Source: Acholoe squamosa
Taxonomy: Eukaryota; Annelida; Polychaeta; Phyllodocida; Polynoidae
Length of the DNA: 64,000 nt
NCBI GenBank assembly: GCA_949317995.1
Contig: OX439038.1
Span: 75,154,659-75,218,658, forward strand
Direction of reading: 5' to 3'
Positions 20,700 through 32,135 of this stretch are shown here, one piece after another (positions within the stretch are counted from its first letter, which is position 1; every line of letters starts with the position of its first letter). Below the pieces are notes generated by a model that was not told where the DNA came from, did no database searches, and saw nothing but the letters and a program-made list of their open reading frames with translations. The position numbers and the translations under genes were made by a program.

Positions 20700-23600
20700 A
20701 TACTAAGAGTGCTTCTCAGATTTCAAATTCCATCTTTCAACCAATTATGTCTACTGGCATGAGCACACACCCATTCAGTGAAATATTAATGAGAGCCTTT
20801 ACAGGATACTCTATACAATCCCACGCATGTAATATTGAGATGAGGGCCTTTCCAGATTACTGTCCTTTCTCCCTTGCCACATGTTTCATTAGATGTCTGT
20901 CTTCAGATTCCATATACTCTGTGTTCATTTAGTCCGATTAACCATATTCAATGTAGTTCATTGTCTTGACCACCAATGTGGGACCTTGTTCATTGTGTTC
21001 TCAAGTTTTACATTGATTAAAGTCACATAAGCATACCTAGTATACCCTTAATATTGTCCGGAGTAGATCCTGAAAGACTGTATCCAATCCAATCCATACT
21101 CTGACTTAGAGGTGCCTTCAGAATTCTGCTCAGGCTCATTCTTTCCTCCTGATAATCCTTTCAGCTGTCCCCAATTCCTTCCTTTCTCATGCCCACTCCC
21201 ACACATCCCTTAGCTTTCCAGCTGTCCCCTGCACTTTCTCCATATCCCCTTATAAGTAGCATTCCTGGTAAAGTCCCTTTTGTTACCTTTGGGAACGCAG
21301 CATGATGCCTCAAAGTTTATACTGTTCTGGAAACTATTTGCCACTATCATATTTCTGCATTATATCCATAATTTTTGGCTTCACTACCAATGTTATAGGG
21401 CTGTCATGATGCATCAATGCATCACTGGTGAGGGTTGAATTTTTTTAAATGTGATATTAGTGCTTGATATATGCAGAGGTAACATGACTTCTTCCATTCA
21501 TATCTCCTATATCATTCATATTTTCTTTTTATCATGTTTGTACCAATGGTTAACTCCCGAGGATATTAAATACCTAAGGGGAGTTCTGTCCGGCATTTTA
21601 CATGCCCATTTGCTAGGTAACTAAAACATGCCTCCAACCCCTTTAGAAATATATGTTTGCTTCATGCACCAATGCAGCCATTGCAAGTCTACTGAAAGCA
21701 GAATTAATGAATCAAACAGGAGTAACGTGGCTCATACAATATCAACATAAAGACCAATGGATCAAATGGAGTCTTGGTTCATGATGCAGTCCCTAGAGGG
21801 TTAATGAGATAAGCAGCTCTCTTTGGAGAGAAGCTCTTCAGATTGACTCTGATGTGAGGTGCTGGTGATATCTACTTCAGCGCTAGGAACCACGGGCAGC
21901 CATACAACATTAAGAATGAGCTGCTGTCAAGGTAGAAGTAGGATTTGTAGCCCATGTATAAGACGGTTAGTTGTTAGTAGAGGGCTGCACTTCATGGTGT
22001 AAGTATTATAGCAAACCTTGGGGTTAGGCTGTGTGTCTGTTCGTTCCCAGCCCCCCTACTTCTGCCACTTAGCTCAAATGAAAACGTCAGTTTGTAGGCA
22101 TTTGTCTATTATTTAATCTTGTGGGTCCATATTCATCAGCAAATCAAACAAAAAAAATAGCAAATCAATTTTAGTAAAGCAAGACTGGGGGAAAGATTGT
22201 AAATATAGCAATTTCTCAGAAAATATTTCGATTTTAGTTCTGTAAAAACGTGTATATGTGAAATATAAACCTTTTCTACCTATGATGACATCAAAATTAT
22301 GTAGTTTGATATGAAAGTAAGAAAAATCTGAATATAAACAAGGGTACTGAGTTCTTAGTACACGCCATGATCGAGAGACTATCATTCAATCTTAGTGTGT
22401 ACTAAGAAACAGGTTAGTACTGAACCTGATAAGTTGTGTAAGAGTGAGGTTGGAATCTGTGTAGGATATAGCACACCAAATGCTTAGCAAATTAATTCAT
22501 TTGGAACCACCCCCCCCAAAAAAAAAAGAAAAAAAAGAGAGAAAGGAAGTATCCTAATTCATTGCTCAATATCAAATCACTTATAATTACCACATCCATA
22601 TATCAACTTTATAAAGCTGTTTTTTGGGCAAAAACAATACAAAATAAAGAATATAATGTAGATGTTCTCCTAGCGCCAACGCCTTGTAAAGCTTATGCTA
22701 CGACCAAAGACTTCTCAACACATGTACAGCCTTGCCCCATCAGCACCAACCTATATAGATGATATTATTACCTATTTTTCATATCACATCCAATGACTTA
22801 ATACAATATTTCTTTTTAAACTTCTCCTTTTCACAGGCTTACAAAACGTATTTCAATATTACCTACCTTGTGCCAGTGCCCTATCATATTTCATACAATC
22901 TCACTAAACCTATGAATATAGAGTAATCTTTGATCATGCTGCAATCTTCAAATGATTAATATATCATGCAGCCTTTAAAAGTTGATTTATCATGAATCCT
23001 GTAAAGGGCTAATAGTATGAGCAGTTCCCTTTGTTGAGAAGCTCATCAGATTGACTGTGAAGTGAGCTGCTAAAGATAGCTAATAAATTTAGCGCTAGGA
23101 ACCATGAGCAGTTGTTAAACATTGAGAATGATCTGCTGTCAAGGTAAGAGTAGGATAAGTAGCCCATGTGGGCGTGGGGACTGTTGTTAGTTGTTACTAT
23201 AGGGATTCAGTTCATGGCATAAGTACACCTCATACTGTGATTGAACGATTGCTTAATTCCTTAATTCATAAGGCACAAATTGTGTATTCCACTTTACTAT
23301 GGATCTAAACATTTTCGCACATTCAGCTTTCCCACATTCTGTTTGTTTCTTTGCAGTAGTTTTAGAAATTAAAGTATACTATAAATCTGAATCACAGTGT
23401 GCTGTGGGTTGTCTATGCCATAGCGCAAAAATGTAATTGCATCTGATTCAACAAGGGAAAAGGTACCTCCCTGAGGTGCCAATGGAGTTACAACCTTATT
23501 GCACCAAGGCGATGACATATAGCTTCATATATCAAAGTGCTATTGCTCAAAGGATGAAAAAAGAGCTTATTGCTCTTCATTGAAACATTATCCATTTTCC

Positions 23601-23875
23601 ATTGATATTTGGAGACAGCCTTGGCCCATAAGTGCCCAACTTCATTGCCCCTCTGTTATAACACATTCAAGGACCTAATCCAATATTTCCATCTTTAGCT
23701 TATCATTTTCACACTTCACATCCCAATCATATTGCATGCAGTCAGCCTTTTAGATTTATTCAACACATTGCTGGGTGAAAGGCCCTCAAGAGACAAATAG
23801 GATTGTCTGGCAGGGAGTTTCCCAGTTGGGAAATAAACCTCACAGTATGGTGGCACACTCTCTACTCACAGGGGG
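20700..23875. other. No gene; duplicated blocks (second and third D/C copies)
   Basis: 20,705-20,840 (CTACTGGCATGAGCACACA) matches 26,525-26,660 and more weakly 29,935, 36,065 and 51,990. 20,958-21,030 matches 13,030-13,100. Block D recurs at 21,775-22,000 and 22,965-23,225, and block C at 22,560-22,910 and 23,560-23,760. A 10-bp inverted pair CTTAGTACAC / GTGTACTAAG is near 22,352-22,409. Frames at 22,113-22,385 and 22,562-22,762 lack motifs. Confidence 0.55.
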
Positions 23876-24071
23876 AGTGGTCTGGAGCTTAATTCAAAAG
23901 GCTCTGCCATCGCTGAGATGTTAGTGATTCCCCCCCACCCCATATTCTATACTGCTATGGTAAGGTAGGCCTGCCTTCCTTTCTGATAGCAGGCTACTTT
24001 TTAGTGAGTGATGTTAGCCTCAGCCCTCCTTTGACTATTCCAAGCAGCTAACAACTGTGCAGAGTGGTAAC
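23876..24071. mobile_element. Partial copy of the CTGGAGG... TIR element
   Basis: Starts TCTGGAGCTTAATTCAAAAG followed by GCTCTGCCATCGCT and aligns with the complement of 25,770-25,950 (shared GCCTGCCTTCCTTTCTGATA against its near-identical counterpart). Only one terminus is present, so it is a truncated copy of the complete element at 25,290-25,946. Confidence 0.7.
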
Positions 24072-25289
24072 TAGTTCTATACCCACCAAGTCAACTACTA
24101 AGTAGGGTAGTGAGGCTGGATTAACCATTTAAGGGGCACAGACGCGCATTTTGGCATCACTATGTACATATGCAACCATGGTGAATTACTCGTAAGGCTG
24201 TCTGATGATACATATATCATGGCTATGGACAGAGAAGCAGAATATAGATGCACCATACGGGCTTTGAGGTGTAAAACTGTGAATCATTTGTTGGACAGAC
24301 AGACTTCTCCTAATGTCATATTGTCACCTCTAAGTGCTGGGTTTATATAGACAGATGCATCATGAGGCAACTTCTCATTTTTGAGGGGGCTTTTATCTAT
24401 TGTAAGCTAAGTGTAGGAGGTAAAAAGGTCTATATAAGAAATTATGAGTCTAGGCTTTTTTAAATGTAGGGCAAATCTAGTAAACCACGGATTGTACATC
24501 ATTACTAGCTCCAACAGACTACATCAAACAGCTCGCAACCCGTATTTTTAAGTTATAGACTCTCTGCTTTTTAAAGTTAACTGAATATTCAATGCTTTGA
24601 GATCCTAGGAGTCTTGCCACGTCCCATACTCCATTTTCAATGCATATTGAGTTGCATGCAGCTAGAAAGCAAAACATACAGAACAAAAAGAGCAAGCTGA
24701 TTTCAAGTAAGCGTGCACAAAGTGACCCATTTTCCGTAAAGAGCTGTCCAGGATCCCATAAATAGGCAGCAGGCTTCTCAGCTGATCAGAGAATCATTAG
24801 CACAGGTGCTGATTTAGCAGATCATCTAATTTTCTTGTGTCCCAAAGGTCGAGGATCAGGGTAACAAATCAAAATTCAATGAAAACATTGTTGCAATTCT
24901 TTTTCTGATGTTCTATTTATTTATCTCAGCCAGTGGTACATGGATTATACAATAAAGGTGATGGGTGACATTGTACTGGAAGTTTTTATTGACTTGAGAC
25001 ACTAAGGGTTGTAGATAGATATATTACTGAGGCTTATAGCACTCCATGAGAAGAAGTATATGGCTCTTTTTCACAGCCAGTATATGATTCCTATGCCAAG
25101 GCAATACGAGCATCTATTGTTCAATAGTTGATTAGAATTTTGATTTAGAATTGACAGGGTTAGTATATTCAACCTGAATACATCAACGGTCTTCAGTATC
25201 TCTTATCTAAGTGTCTATATTATACAAGGTCTATTTGCAAAGAAAAAATAAACTAAAGTGGAACAGTTATCCAATGAATACTAGGTGGG
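24072..25289. other. No gene; blocks J and A, second copies
   Basis: 24,730-24,870 carries block J (GTGTCCCAAAGGT) and 24,950-25,110 block A (TTATTGACTTGAGACACTAA), in the same order and spacing as at 18.5-18.9 kb. A short plus-strand frame at 24,162-24,350 has no motif. Confidence 0.5.
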
Positions 25290-25946
25290 CTGGAGGTTAA
25301 TTCAAAAGGCTCTGCCATCGCTACCTATGTAAGCTATTCCTATTTACTATTCCACTTCCAGTACTAACACCACCTCTTATTTTATTCTGAGAAACGATTG
25401 TGGTTTCCCCTGAGTGCAAGGGCATCTGTGTGGGGGGACATTCCTCGTCACAAAAGTGAATGCACCTGCTGACAGTCCTTGTGGGCTATTGAGGCTACTC
25501 ATGAGTTAAGAGCACTTGAATGAATTTTCTCATAGTCCTTGAGGGATCTTGAGTCTACTCATGTGTTAAGGGCATAGTAACAGCATGCTTCCCTTGTCTC
25601 TTTTAGTTGGTGACATAGTTGAAGACATTTCAGGGTCAAGTGCACCCGGCAGGGTATATATGATTAGCAGAACCTCAGTGTAGCCACTCTTGAGAGAACG
25701 AGTTTTTCCAATGCTATTTTTTGTCTTCCACTGCTATTTTTTCTCTGTGGACCTGATGCCACTGTGCACAGTTATTTTCTGCTTGGAATAATGACAGCAG
25801 GGCTGACACTAACAGCGTTCACTAACAAATAGCTGGCTATCAGAAAGGAAGGCAGCCTGGCCTTACCATCGCAGTAAGGAATAAGGGAGGGAAATCACTG
25901 ACATCGCAAAGGTAGCGATGGCACAGCCTTTTGAATTAACCTCCAG
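25290..25946. mobile_element. 657-bp TIR element, CTGGAGGTTAATTC ends
   Basis: Both ends carry CTGGAGGTTAATTCAAAAGG and continue GCT-TGCCATCGCTACC with one difference, a TIR of about 37 bp. The interior holds a two-copy ~68-bp tandem repeat (AGTCCTTG..., starts 25,464 and 25,532). No transposase frame exists. Flanks (AGGTGGG left, AGGACCT right) give no clean target duplication. Termini resemble those of the 33,971-34,234 element, suggesting one superfamily. Confidence 0.8.
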
Positions 25947-25989
25947 AGGACCTTGTACTCAGTGAAAATGACTGCCTTTGGTCTACAGA

Positions 25990-28166
25990 CATGCAGCTTG
26001 GATCTTTCAACAATAAGCCAGTCATTCCTCCTAGTCCCTGATGGTCCTTACTGACTACACCTCCACTGGGGCATATTCTAATGGTAACGATGAAGTAGTG
26101 TGAATGAATAGAATGACACTTCTCTTAAGTGTCGGTTTTCTCCTAGCAATCTGTTTGGAAAAATGCCAACAGTTTAAGGATCACCATTATGATAATTCAA
26201 ATGCATTCAAAAAATCATTTGAGTTGCTCTTTTCCAGGTTTGAGGTTTAAGTGATTTGATGTTATTGAAAATATTAGGTTCTGAACTTGCTAAACTATCT
26301 TACCACTTTCCTCATTTCACCCAAAATGCCTTATGAGTACCAAGGGATCCCTCTGTGCCCAAAATCATGTCATACTTGAGAGGCACAATTAGGGGTTCTT
26401 GGGAAAGCCTGGGTGATTTATTCGGCAAAGATCAATGAGGGAGAACACATTATTGTAATGGTGGTGGTTTGAAGGATCACTTTGAGCAAGCCTTGTTTTT
26501 AACCAGCATTCCCAAAGGGCTTCTCAAGTTTCACATTTCATCTTTTAGTCAAATTTCTCTACTGGCATGAGTGCACAACTATTCAATGTAATATTAATTA
26601 GAGCCTTTCTAGGTTGCTCTGCACGTTCCTCCCTCGGCACATCTTATTGGATGCATGTAGATTCCATATACTTTGTGTACTTTGAGTTCATAAGAATCTG
26701 ATTTTTTTGTATTACAAGCCTCAAGTAAACTCAATAAATCATACAATTACGCTTTAGAGCATGTGAGTGCGCACATAGACTATCAGTCTATCTAGACTGT
26801 GTTTCAAAATGTTAAAGTTATCTCACCAGTCTCATAATGTGGTAGGCTCACCTCTCAAAATACGCCGAGAAATAATGAAGACAGTCATGAACAAATCGAG
26901 CTGGACTCAGTCATGGGTGGATGTCAACATATATAGAAAAATTTATTTTCAGAAACCAATGACTCACCTCACTCGATGCAAATACCACTAGGAAATACCG
27001 TTGTATTTACTAGGTATGTCACCTGGGTGGATGCAGACAAAATAATGAAGAGGTACAAACACTAATAGAAAATCACCACAGACCTTTAAATCTTCTGATA
27101 TAGATTGGGCTCTCAGTACTATTAAAAAGGTCATTTTATCTACACGGTTATGTTATATGTTTATGAGGTTCAAAATGGTGAGATGTACACAATAGTTCCT
27201 TGTCCAAACAAAGTTTAGCATACTTCTGTAAAGAATTAATATTCTGGTTCATTTTAAACTTGGTTCCATCAAAGTCATTTCATCATTGTGGTAGTAAAAG
27301 GGAAAGACAAGATAAATCCATTATTCTACCTCACTTCAACTCAGGTTAGCCTTGCATCCCACAAAGGGGCAGTTGGTATCTCATCTCTTTAGATGATCAA
27401 GATGGTTCAGGTGTAGGGCACTAAAAGAATTTATTTTTTGAGTGTCCCAAAGGTGGCACTATCCATGTTGAAATGAGGGAAATATCAGGAGGTTGAGAAT
27501 AATCTTAATAGACTTATTCTTTTTATTTGATATTATTAGATAACACAAGATTTTTTCCTAAACACTTTGACATTAAGTCATTGAATTTAAGGTGCACCTT
27601 GACATTGTGAACGAAGATGTTTGAAGGATGAGAATTTACAATAGTACCACACTAATCATACATTGCAACTTCATAAAAACATGAGGCTGTCATCTATCTT
27701 TGCCTAGATATAATGTGCCTAAGGCATAAACCTCAAAGCCAGGCCTACTCTCCTGCATACAATCTATGTAGTAATATAGAATAGGAATAGGTGGATATGT
27801 GACATTGCCTTGGAAGTCGGTATTGACTTGCGGCACCAAGGGGTGTAGATTAATAGATTGCTGTTGTCCTAGAGCCCTCTACAATAAGAAGAACTGGCCC
27901 GTTCTACAGTCAGAATATGGTCCCTACATCATGGCAATATCGGGATGTAAAATAATGAGAGGAAGTAGCTTCTTTTTGCATTTTATGCATGCCCTTTTGG
28001 AGGTGATATATAAGTGAATTCATTTCTTAATTGACCTTCTTGCCAGTAGGGCGTTTCTCATTAATGTTAACTAGCATGATTGAGAAATACCCTCCTGGTC
28101 TGTAGCTAGGATAATACTCAAGGTTCAAGAAACTTTTTGTGGCCTAAAGGGTCTCAAGAAACATTT
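25990..28166. other. No gene; blocks B, K/L, then J and A again
   Basis: Block B (25,990-26,240; CTACACCTCCACTGG) and K/L (26,435-26,660; AACACATTATTGTAATGG, TCTACTGGCATGAG) complete a second unit. A third, shorter unit starts at once, with block J at 27,345-27,475 (GAGTGTCCCAAAGGTGGCAC) and block A at 27,785-27,945. A frame at 26,809-26,991 is unconserved. 28,050-28,085 (TTCTCATTAATGTTAACTAG) is the empty-site counterpart of the 30.2-kb transposon. Confidence 0.55.
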
Positions 28167-28677
28167 GTGACGAAACTTGGGAAAACCTAACATTACAGGG
28201 ATTTAGTGCTAGTTATTGCCACTAGGGGGCACAAATAGTGCTGTAAAACCTCACACATAGTCATGGAACTTTCTCCCACTTTCCCTTGTCAGATTTTGAT
28301 GATCCATATAACAAAATGACCTATGAGACCTTTTGATTCCAATTAAAACAAGTAAGTTTGAATGAATCATTTGATATATCTTGGTCAACTGCTTACCCAA
28401 ACCACATAGTTATACCTGAAATAAGAATATCATAATTTCTGTCAACCTGCACAGATATTATCCATGTTGGGCATGATTACATGCCTATCTGTGTTGTAAA
28501 AAAAGGCATTTGCCAACTATTCAGGGGCTGTGATTGTCCAAATATGTGGCAAGAGCTATAGCAAGTATTCTGATAGGTTACAGTAAATATACCGTCTTGT
28601 TCTTTTTGGATGTGCCACCTAGAGGCCCTGAATAGCACTAAATCCCCGTAATGTTAGGTTTTCCCACGTTTTGTCAC
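28167..28677. mobile_element. 511-bp TIR element, GTGAC ends, ATTT target duplication
   Basis: The left end GTGACGAAACTTGGGAAAAC and the complement of the right end (GTGACAAAACGTGGGAAAAC) start a TIR that continues CTAACATTAC-GGGATTTAGTGCTA, about 45 bp with few mismatches. ATTT directly flanks both ends (28,163-28,166; 28,678-28,681). The interior is AT-rich and non-coding. I do not recognise the superfamily. Confidence 0.85.
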
Positions 28678-30202
28678 ATTTATTTATTGTCTACAGCCAT
28701 CTCTACTCAATTCCTTTCACAAATGTGATAGGAGGTAATTGCAATTGGGAATTACAGTCTCTGTCTCTTAACAGTTGACTAAAATCTAAAATTGAGAGGG
28801 TTACACAACTGCAATTTATAACGACTTCAAAGATCTCTTATTGTCTTTATTATGAACACTTCTTTTCCTATGAGGGATACAGTCTAACTTTTATATTTTG
28901 TACACCCCTGAAGTGTTTGGGAAAACATTTAGACAAAGTACTAACATATTTAATCTATTAAATATCAGTCGTGGAGGAATTTACCATTGAACTTTATCAT
29001 CACGTTTTACTAAAATGGTAAACTTATTAGAAGGAAACTTGTACTAAATTATAATCTTGGGGATAAGCAATAATCATGTACTTTGCCTGCATGTGCATGC
29101 ATGGAAAGGGGTTATATATCGATTTCAGTGATCAACTTTTATGTTCATTCGCGAACTGGTATTGAAATACAGTTTTTCGATTAATGATCTATGATTGCGT
29201 CTATCATTGCAATTGTTCTATTCAAAGGCCATTCAAGACACATCTCTAAGAAGATAGTCTGCAGACTTGGACTTTTAAACTCTGAGCCAGTCAGTCCTCA
29301 CAATGCCATGGGGCTCTCATTGTCGACACCTCCATTTTCTAATGGAGCAGAGTCTCAATGGGACTGAAGAATTATGGTGGGTGAATAAGGAAGCACCTCT
29401 TTACAACTTTGTCCTCTCTTGGGAGTCTATTTGGAGAAAAGCCAATTGTCAGGATGTCTTCAATTCATATAGGGGCTAAATTAATGGTGATATAATATGC
29501 CCTCTCTTTTTACCATGGTAGATAAATAATAGTTATCAACAAATTACTTATGAGGATATCTTGGAACATATGAAGTTTCTCTGTATGAAAGAACTCCATG
29601 CAGACTTATATGTGCTATGCATCATTTGCCATAGTGATGTTACTAAAAGCATTTGACAGCTGTAACATTTAAAAGTTCATGAGGATATTTTATGTGTTTT
29701 GGATTATCCTGCCACTGCCCTCTTTTCACTAGGAATCCCTCAGGGCCTCATGAGCATTAAGGGATTTCCGTTTGTACAAAGAAGCAGGTTCTGCTTGAGG
29801 AACAGGACTAGGGCTTCTTGTTAATGTATGTCTAATGTTATGGCAAAGGTCCATGAAGGAGAGCAGATTGTTATCATGATCATGATGTCTTGGAGAATGA
29901 CTTTGCGCAGACCTTGTTTTTGACCACCATTTTCAGAGAACTTCTCCTCTTTCACAATGGTATCTTAGTCTGATTACTAGTGGCATGCACACGCAAACAT
30001 TTAGAGCAATATTGTTTAGGGGCCCTCTCAATACAATAGCCCTTTGGCATGTATTGCTTATTTGCTTTGAAAAAAAACATGCAGATTTATGATAGTTAGG
30101 ACTGCTGAATAATATTCTTGGGGATATGCATATTATATAGGAAGCTTTTGCCTGCTCTTTTCCCACTAAAACTGAAGGTGTGGACTGCATTTCTCAATAA
30201 CA
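28678..30202. other. No gene; blocks B and K/L, third copies
   Basis: 29,260-29,480 (GAGCCAGTCAGTCCTCACAA, GACACCTCCATTTTC) and 29,850-30,010 (CAGACCTTGTTTTTGACCA) repeat the order B then K/L. The intervening AT-rich stretch, including short frames, shows nothing recognisable. Confidence 0.45.
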
Positions 30203-30537
30203 CAGGGGCGTAGGAAAAGGGTGGGCCAGGGGGGCCCGGGCCCCCCCAATCACAGAGGAGGTGGGGCCTGAATATGTCTGGGCCCCCCAAAATGAGTCAA
30301 GCCCCCCTATAAAATGTACAAGATTCCCACAGCTCAGCACTCAAATTGGACAAATATGTAATTAAAATAGGGAAAATGACAGATTTGTTTAAAGATAAGT
30401 CATCAAGGAGTATTCTTTTATATAAATCCAATACAGTGATGCATCAACACCAGCGCACTCAAGCCGACAATTTATGGTGGCTGTGGTGAGGCCCCCCTGG
30501 GCCCCCCCCCAATGAAGATTTGCTTCCTACGCCTCTG
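30203..30537. mobile_element. hAT-like MITE, CAGGGGCGTAGGAA ends
   Basis: The left end CAGGGGCGTAGGAA and the complement of the right end (CAGAGGCGTAGGAA) bound a 335-bp element with G/C-run-rich subterminal parts (GGGGGGCCCGGGCCCCCC). TAACA flanks both ends (30,198-30,202; 30,538-30,542). The paralogous sequence near 28,055-28,085 is uninterrupted. The CAGGGGCGTA terminus is common among short hAT-type animal transposons, though hAT usually duplicates 8 bp, so the superfamily is tentative. Confidence 0.75.
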
Positions 30538-31390
30538 TAACATTGACTAGCATTATTGAGGAAACGTGGCAATACCATACAATAGCATAACTAAGATAAC
30601 CATATTGCACCAAAATGCCATAGGCCATGAAATGGCTAATGATTCCTAGTGGCCTATGAGAAGTGCCAAACGTCTCATTAGGAGGCATCATGCTCAACAT
30701 GAGGCAGACATGATGTAAAACCTGCCTTATTGGTACGATACAATATCAAATAAAACATTGCGCTGAGCTCAATATAGCATTATGTAATTATGCTCAGGTA
30801 TCAACTATTTTCACCCAGTGTTTAAGTGCTGGGGTCGTCCAATAAAGGTGCCAAACAAGTTAAAGCTGATGGGAGGTTTGCCTGATCAGGAAACCCACCT
30901 ACCTTTCTGCATTAAAGATGGAGCCGGCTGGGAATGGGCTCACCTTCAAAATTGTTATACCTGAGAATCCCCTATATATTTGCTGTTGGTAATAATCGTT
31001 GAGGTGCAGTGGCCTCTCCAGGTAGGGAATTAGGTTTAAAGCACTTGGTGCCTGGGGGTCAGTAGGCATGACCAGGACCATGGAAATGCATTGGATGAGG
31101 GAATTTCTTAAAAATCTTAATGTGTTTTGTAAACTACATTTTAATTATGCCATGAATATAGAATGTGTCTTAATCAGATTCATTTTACAGAAGGCTTGGA
31201 ATCTACCAATTTCAAAACAAAATGTTTAAAATCACAAATACACTTAGTCCTAATAGAACCTGTCAGTTTGTTTTTAAATAGCTATAGTAATGAAGCTAGT
31301 AATTGGAGTTTGGCAGTTGAAGAGCAGAAGTGGTAAGACTATGTGGGATTATGTTAAAAGTATTAGATGCCAGGGTTAATCATATTCCTA
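30538..31390. other. No gene recognised
   Basis: AT-rich sequence with no recognisable motif. A minus-strand frame at 30,899-31,081 (60 codons) is short and unsupported. It continues the duplicated sequence broken by the 30.2-kb transposon. Confidence 0.4.
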
Positions 31391-31677
31391 CACTGAAAAC
31401 TTATAGCTGTAGAAACTAATCAGTGTAGATCACTTTAGGGTGCTCAGTTTGACGCCGTCTGGGGGGAGCACCTTGTCATAATTTGGGTAATCATATGTGA
31501 TTACAAAGGGTCATCATATTGATTACCTTTTACAATATAGCTTACATGCTCAGATTGATAGGTGTACAGCCAAATTGGGCATTTTGTCAGGTTTCAAATA
31601 TGTTTATAATTACCTCCCCCCCTCCTGGTACTGGTAGGTCTTTATCCTTGACCCTCCTAAGCATCATGATTGGTCAC

Positions 31678-31742
<65 letters not shown>

Positions 31743-32135
31743 ATATGTATAACAAGCAAGAATTGATTCCCCCAGTTGTTACTATCATTTCAGAGACAGG
31801 AGAGGTGTCTATGTGTAAAAAATTGCTAAATCATTTAATGTCATTGGAATTTTTGCCATTTTTTTCTTTCTTGAATCAATTGAGTCCCTATGAGATGGTT
31901 TTATGATAACCTTTCATTTCACAGACATTTTTTGTCTGGATTAATGCAACTATTGATTCATAGATTACCTTTAGATAGTTCTGTATTTTTGTATAGTGGA
32001 GGCCCCTAGTGGCAGAAGTATGTCATCAAAATGATGACTCTGTGCCATCATTTTGATGAGATGGGGTCATCATTTTCAAATGATGAACATAAGTCATCTT
32101 CAATGATTACTTTTATATATGTATAAGTTTCAGTG
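31391..32135. mobile_element. 745-bp MITE, CACTGAAA ends, TA target, with (AT)n inside
   Basis: TACACTGAAAACTTATA at the left and TATAAGTTTCAGTGTA at the right include TA flanks and a TIR of about 15 bp. Termini match the 474-bp element at 17,472. Subterminal inverted stretches (ATCATTTTGATGA types, 32,025-32,090) also recall that element. The (AT)n run at 31,678-31,740 lies inside and probably expanded after insertion. No coding capacity. Confidence 0.75.
31678..31740. repeat. (AT)n microsatellite
   Basis: About 63 bp of uninterrupted AT dinucleotide. The apparent reading frame with an alternating isoleucine-tyrosine tail over this run is an artefact. Confidence 0.95.
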
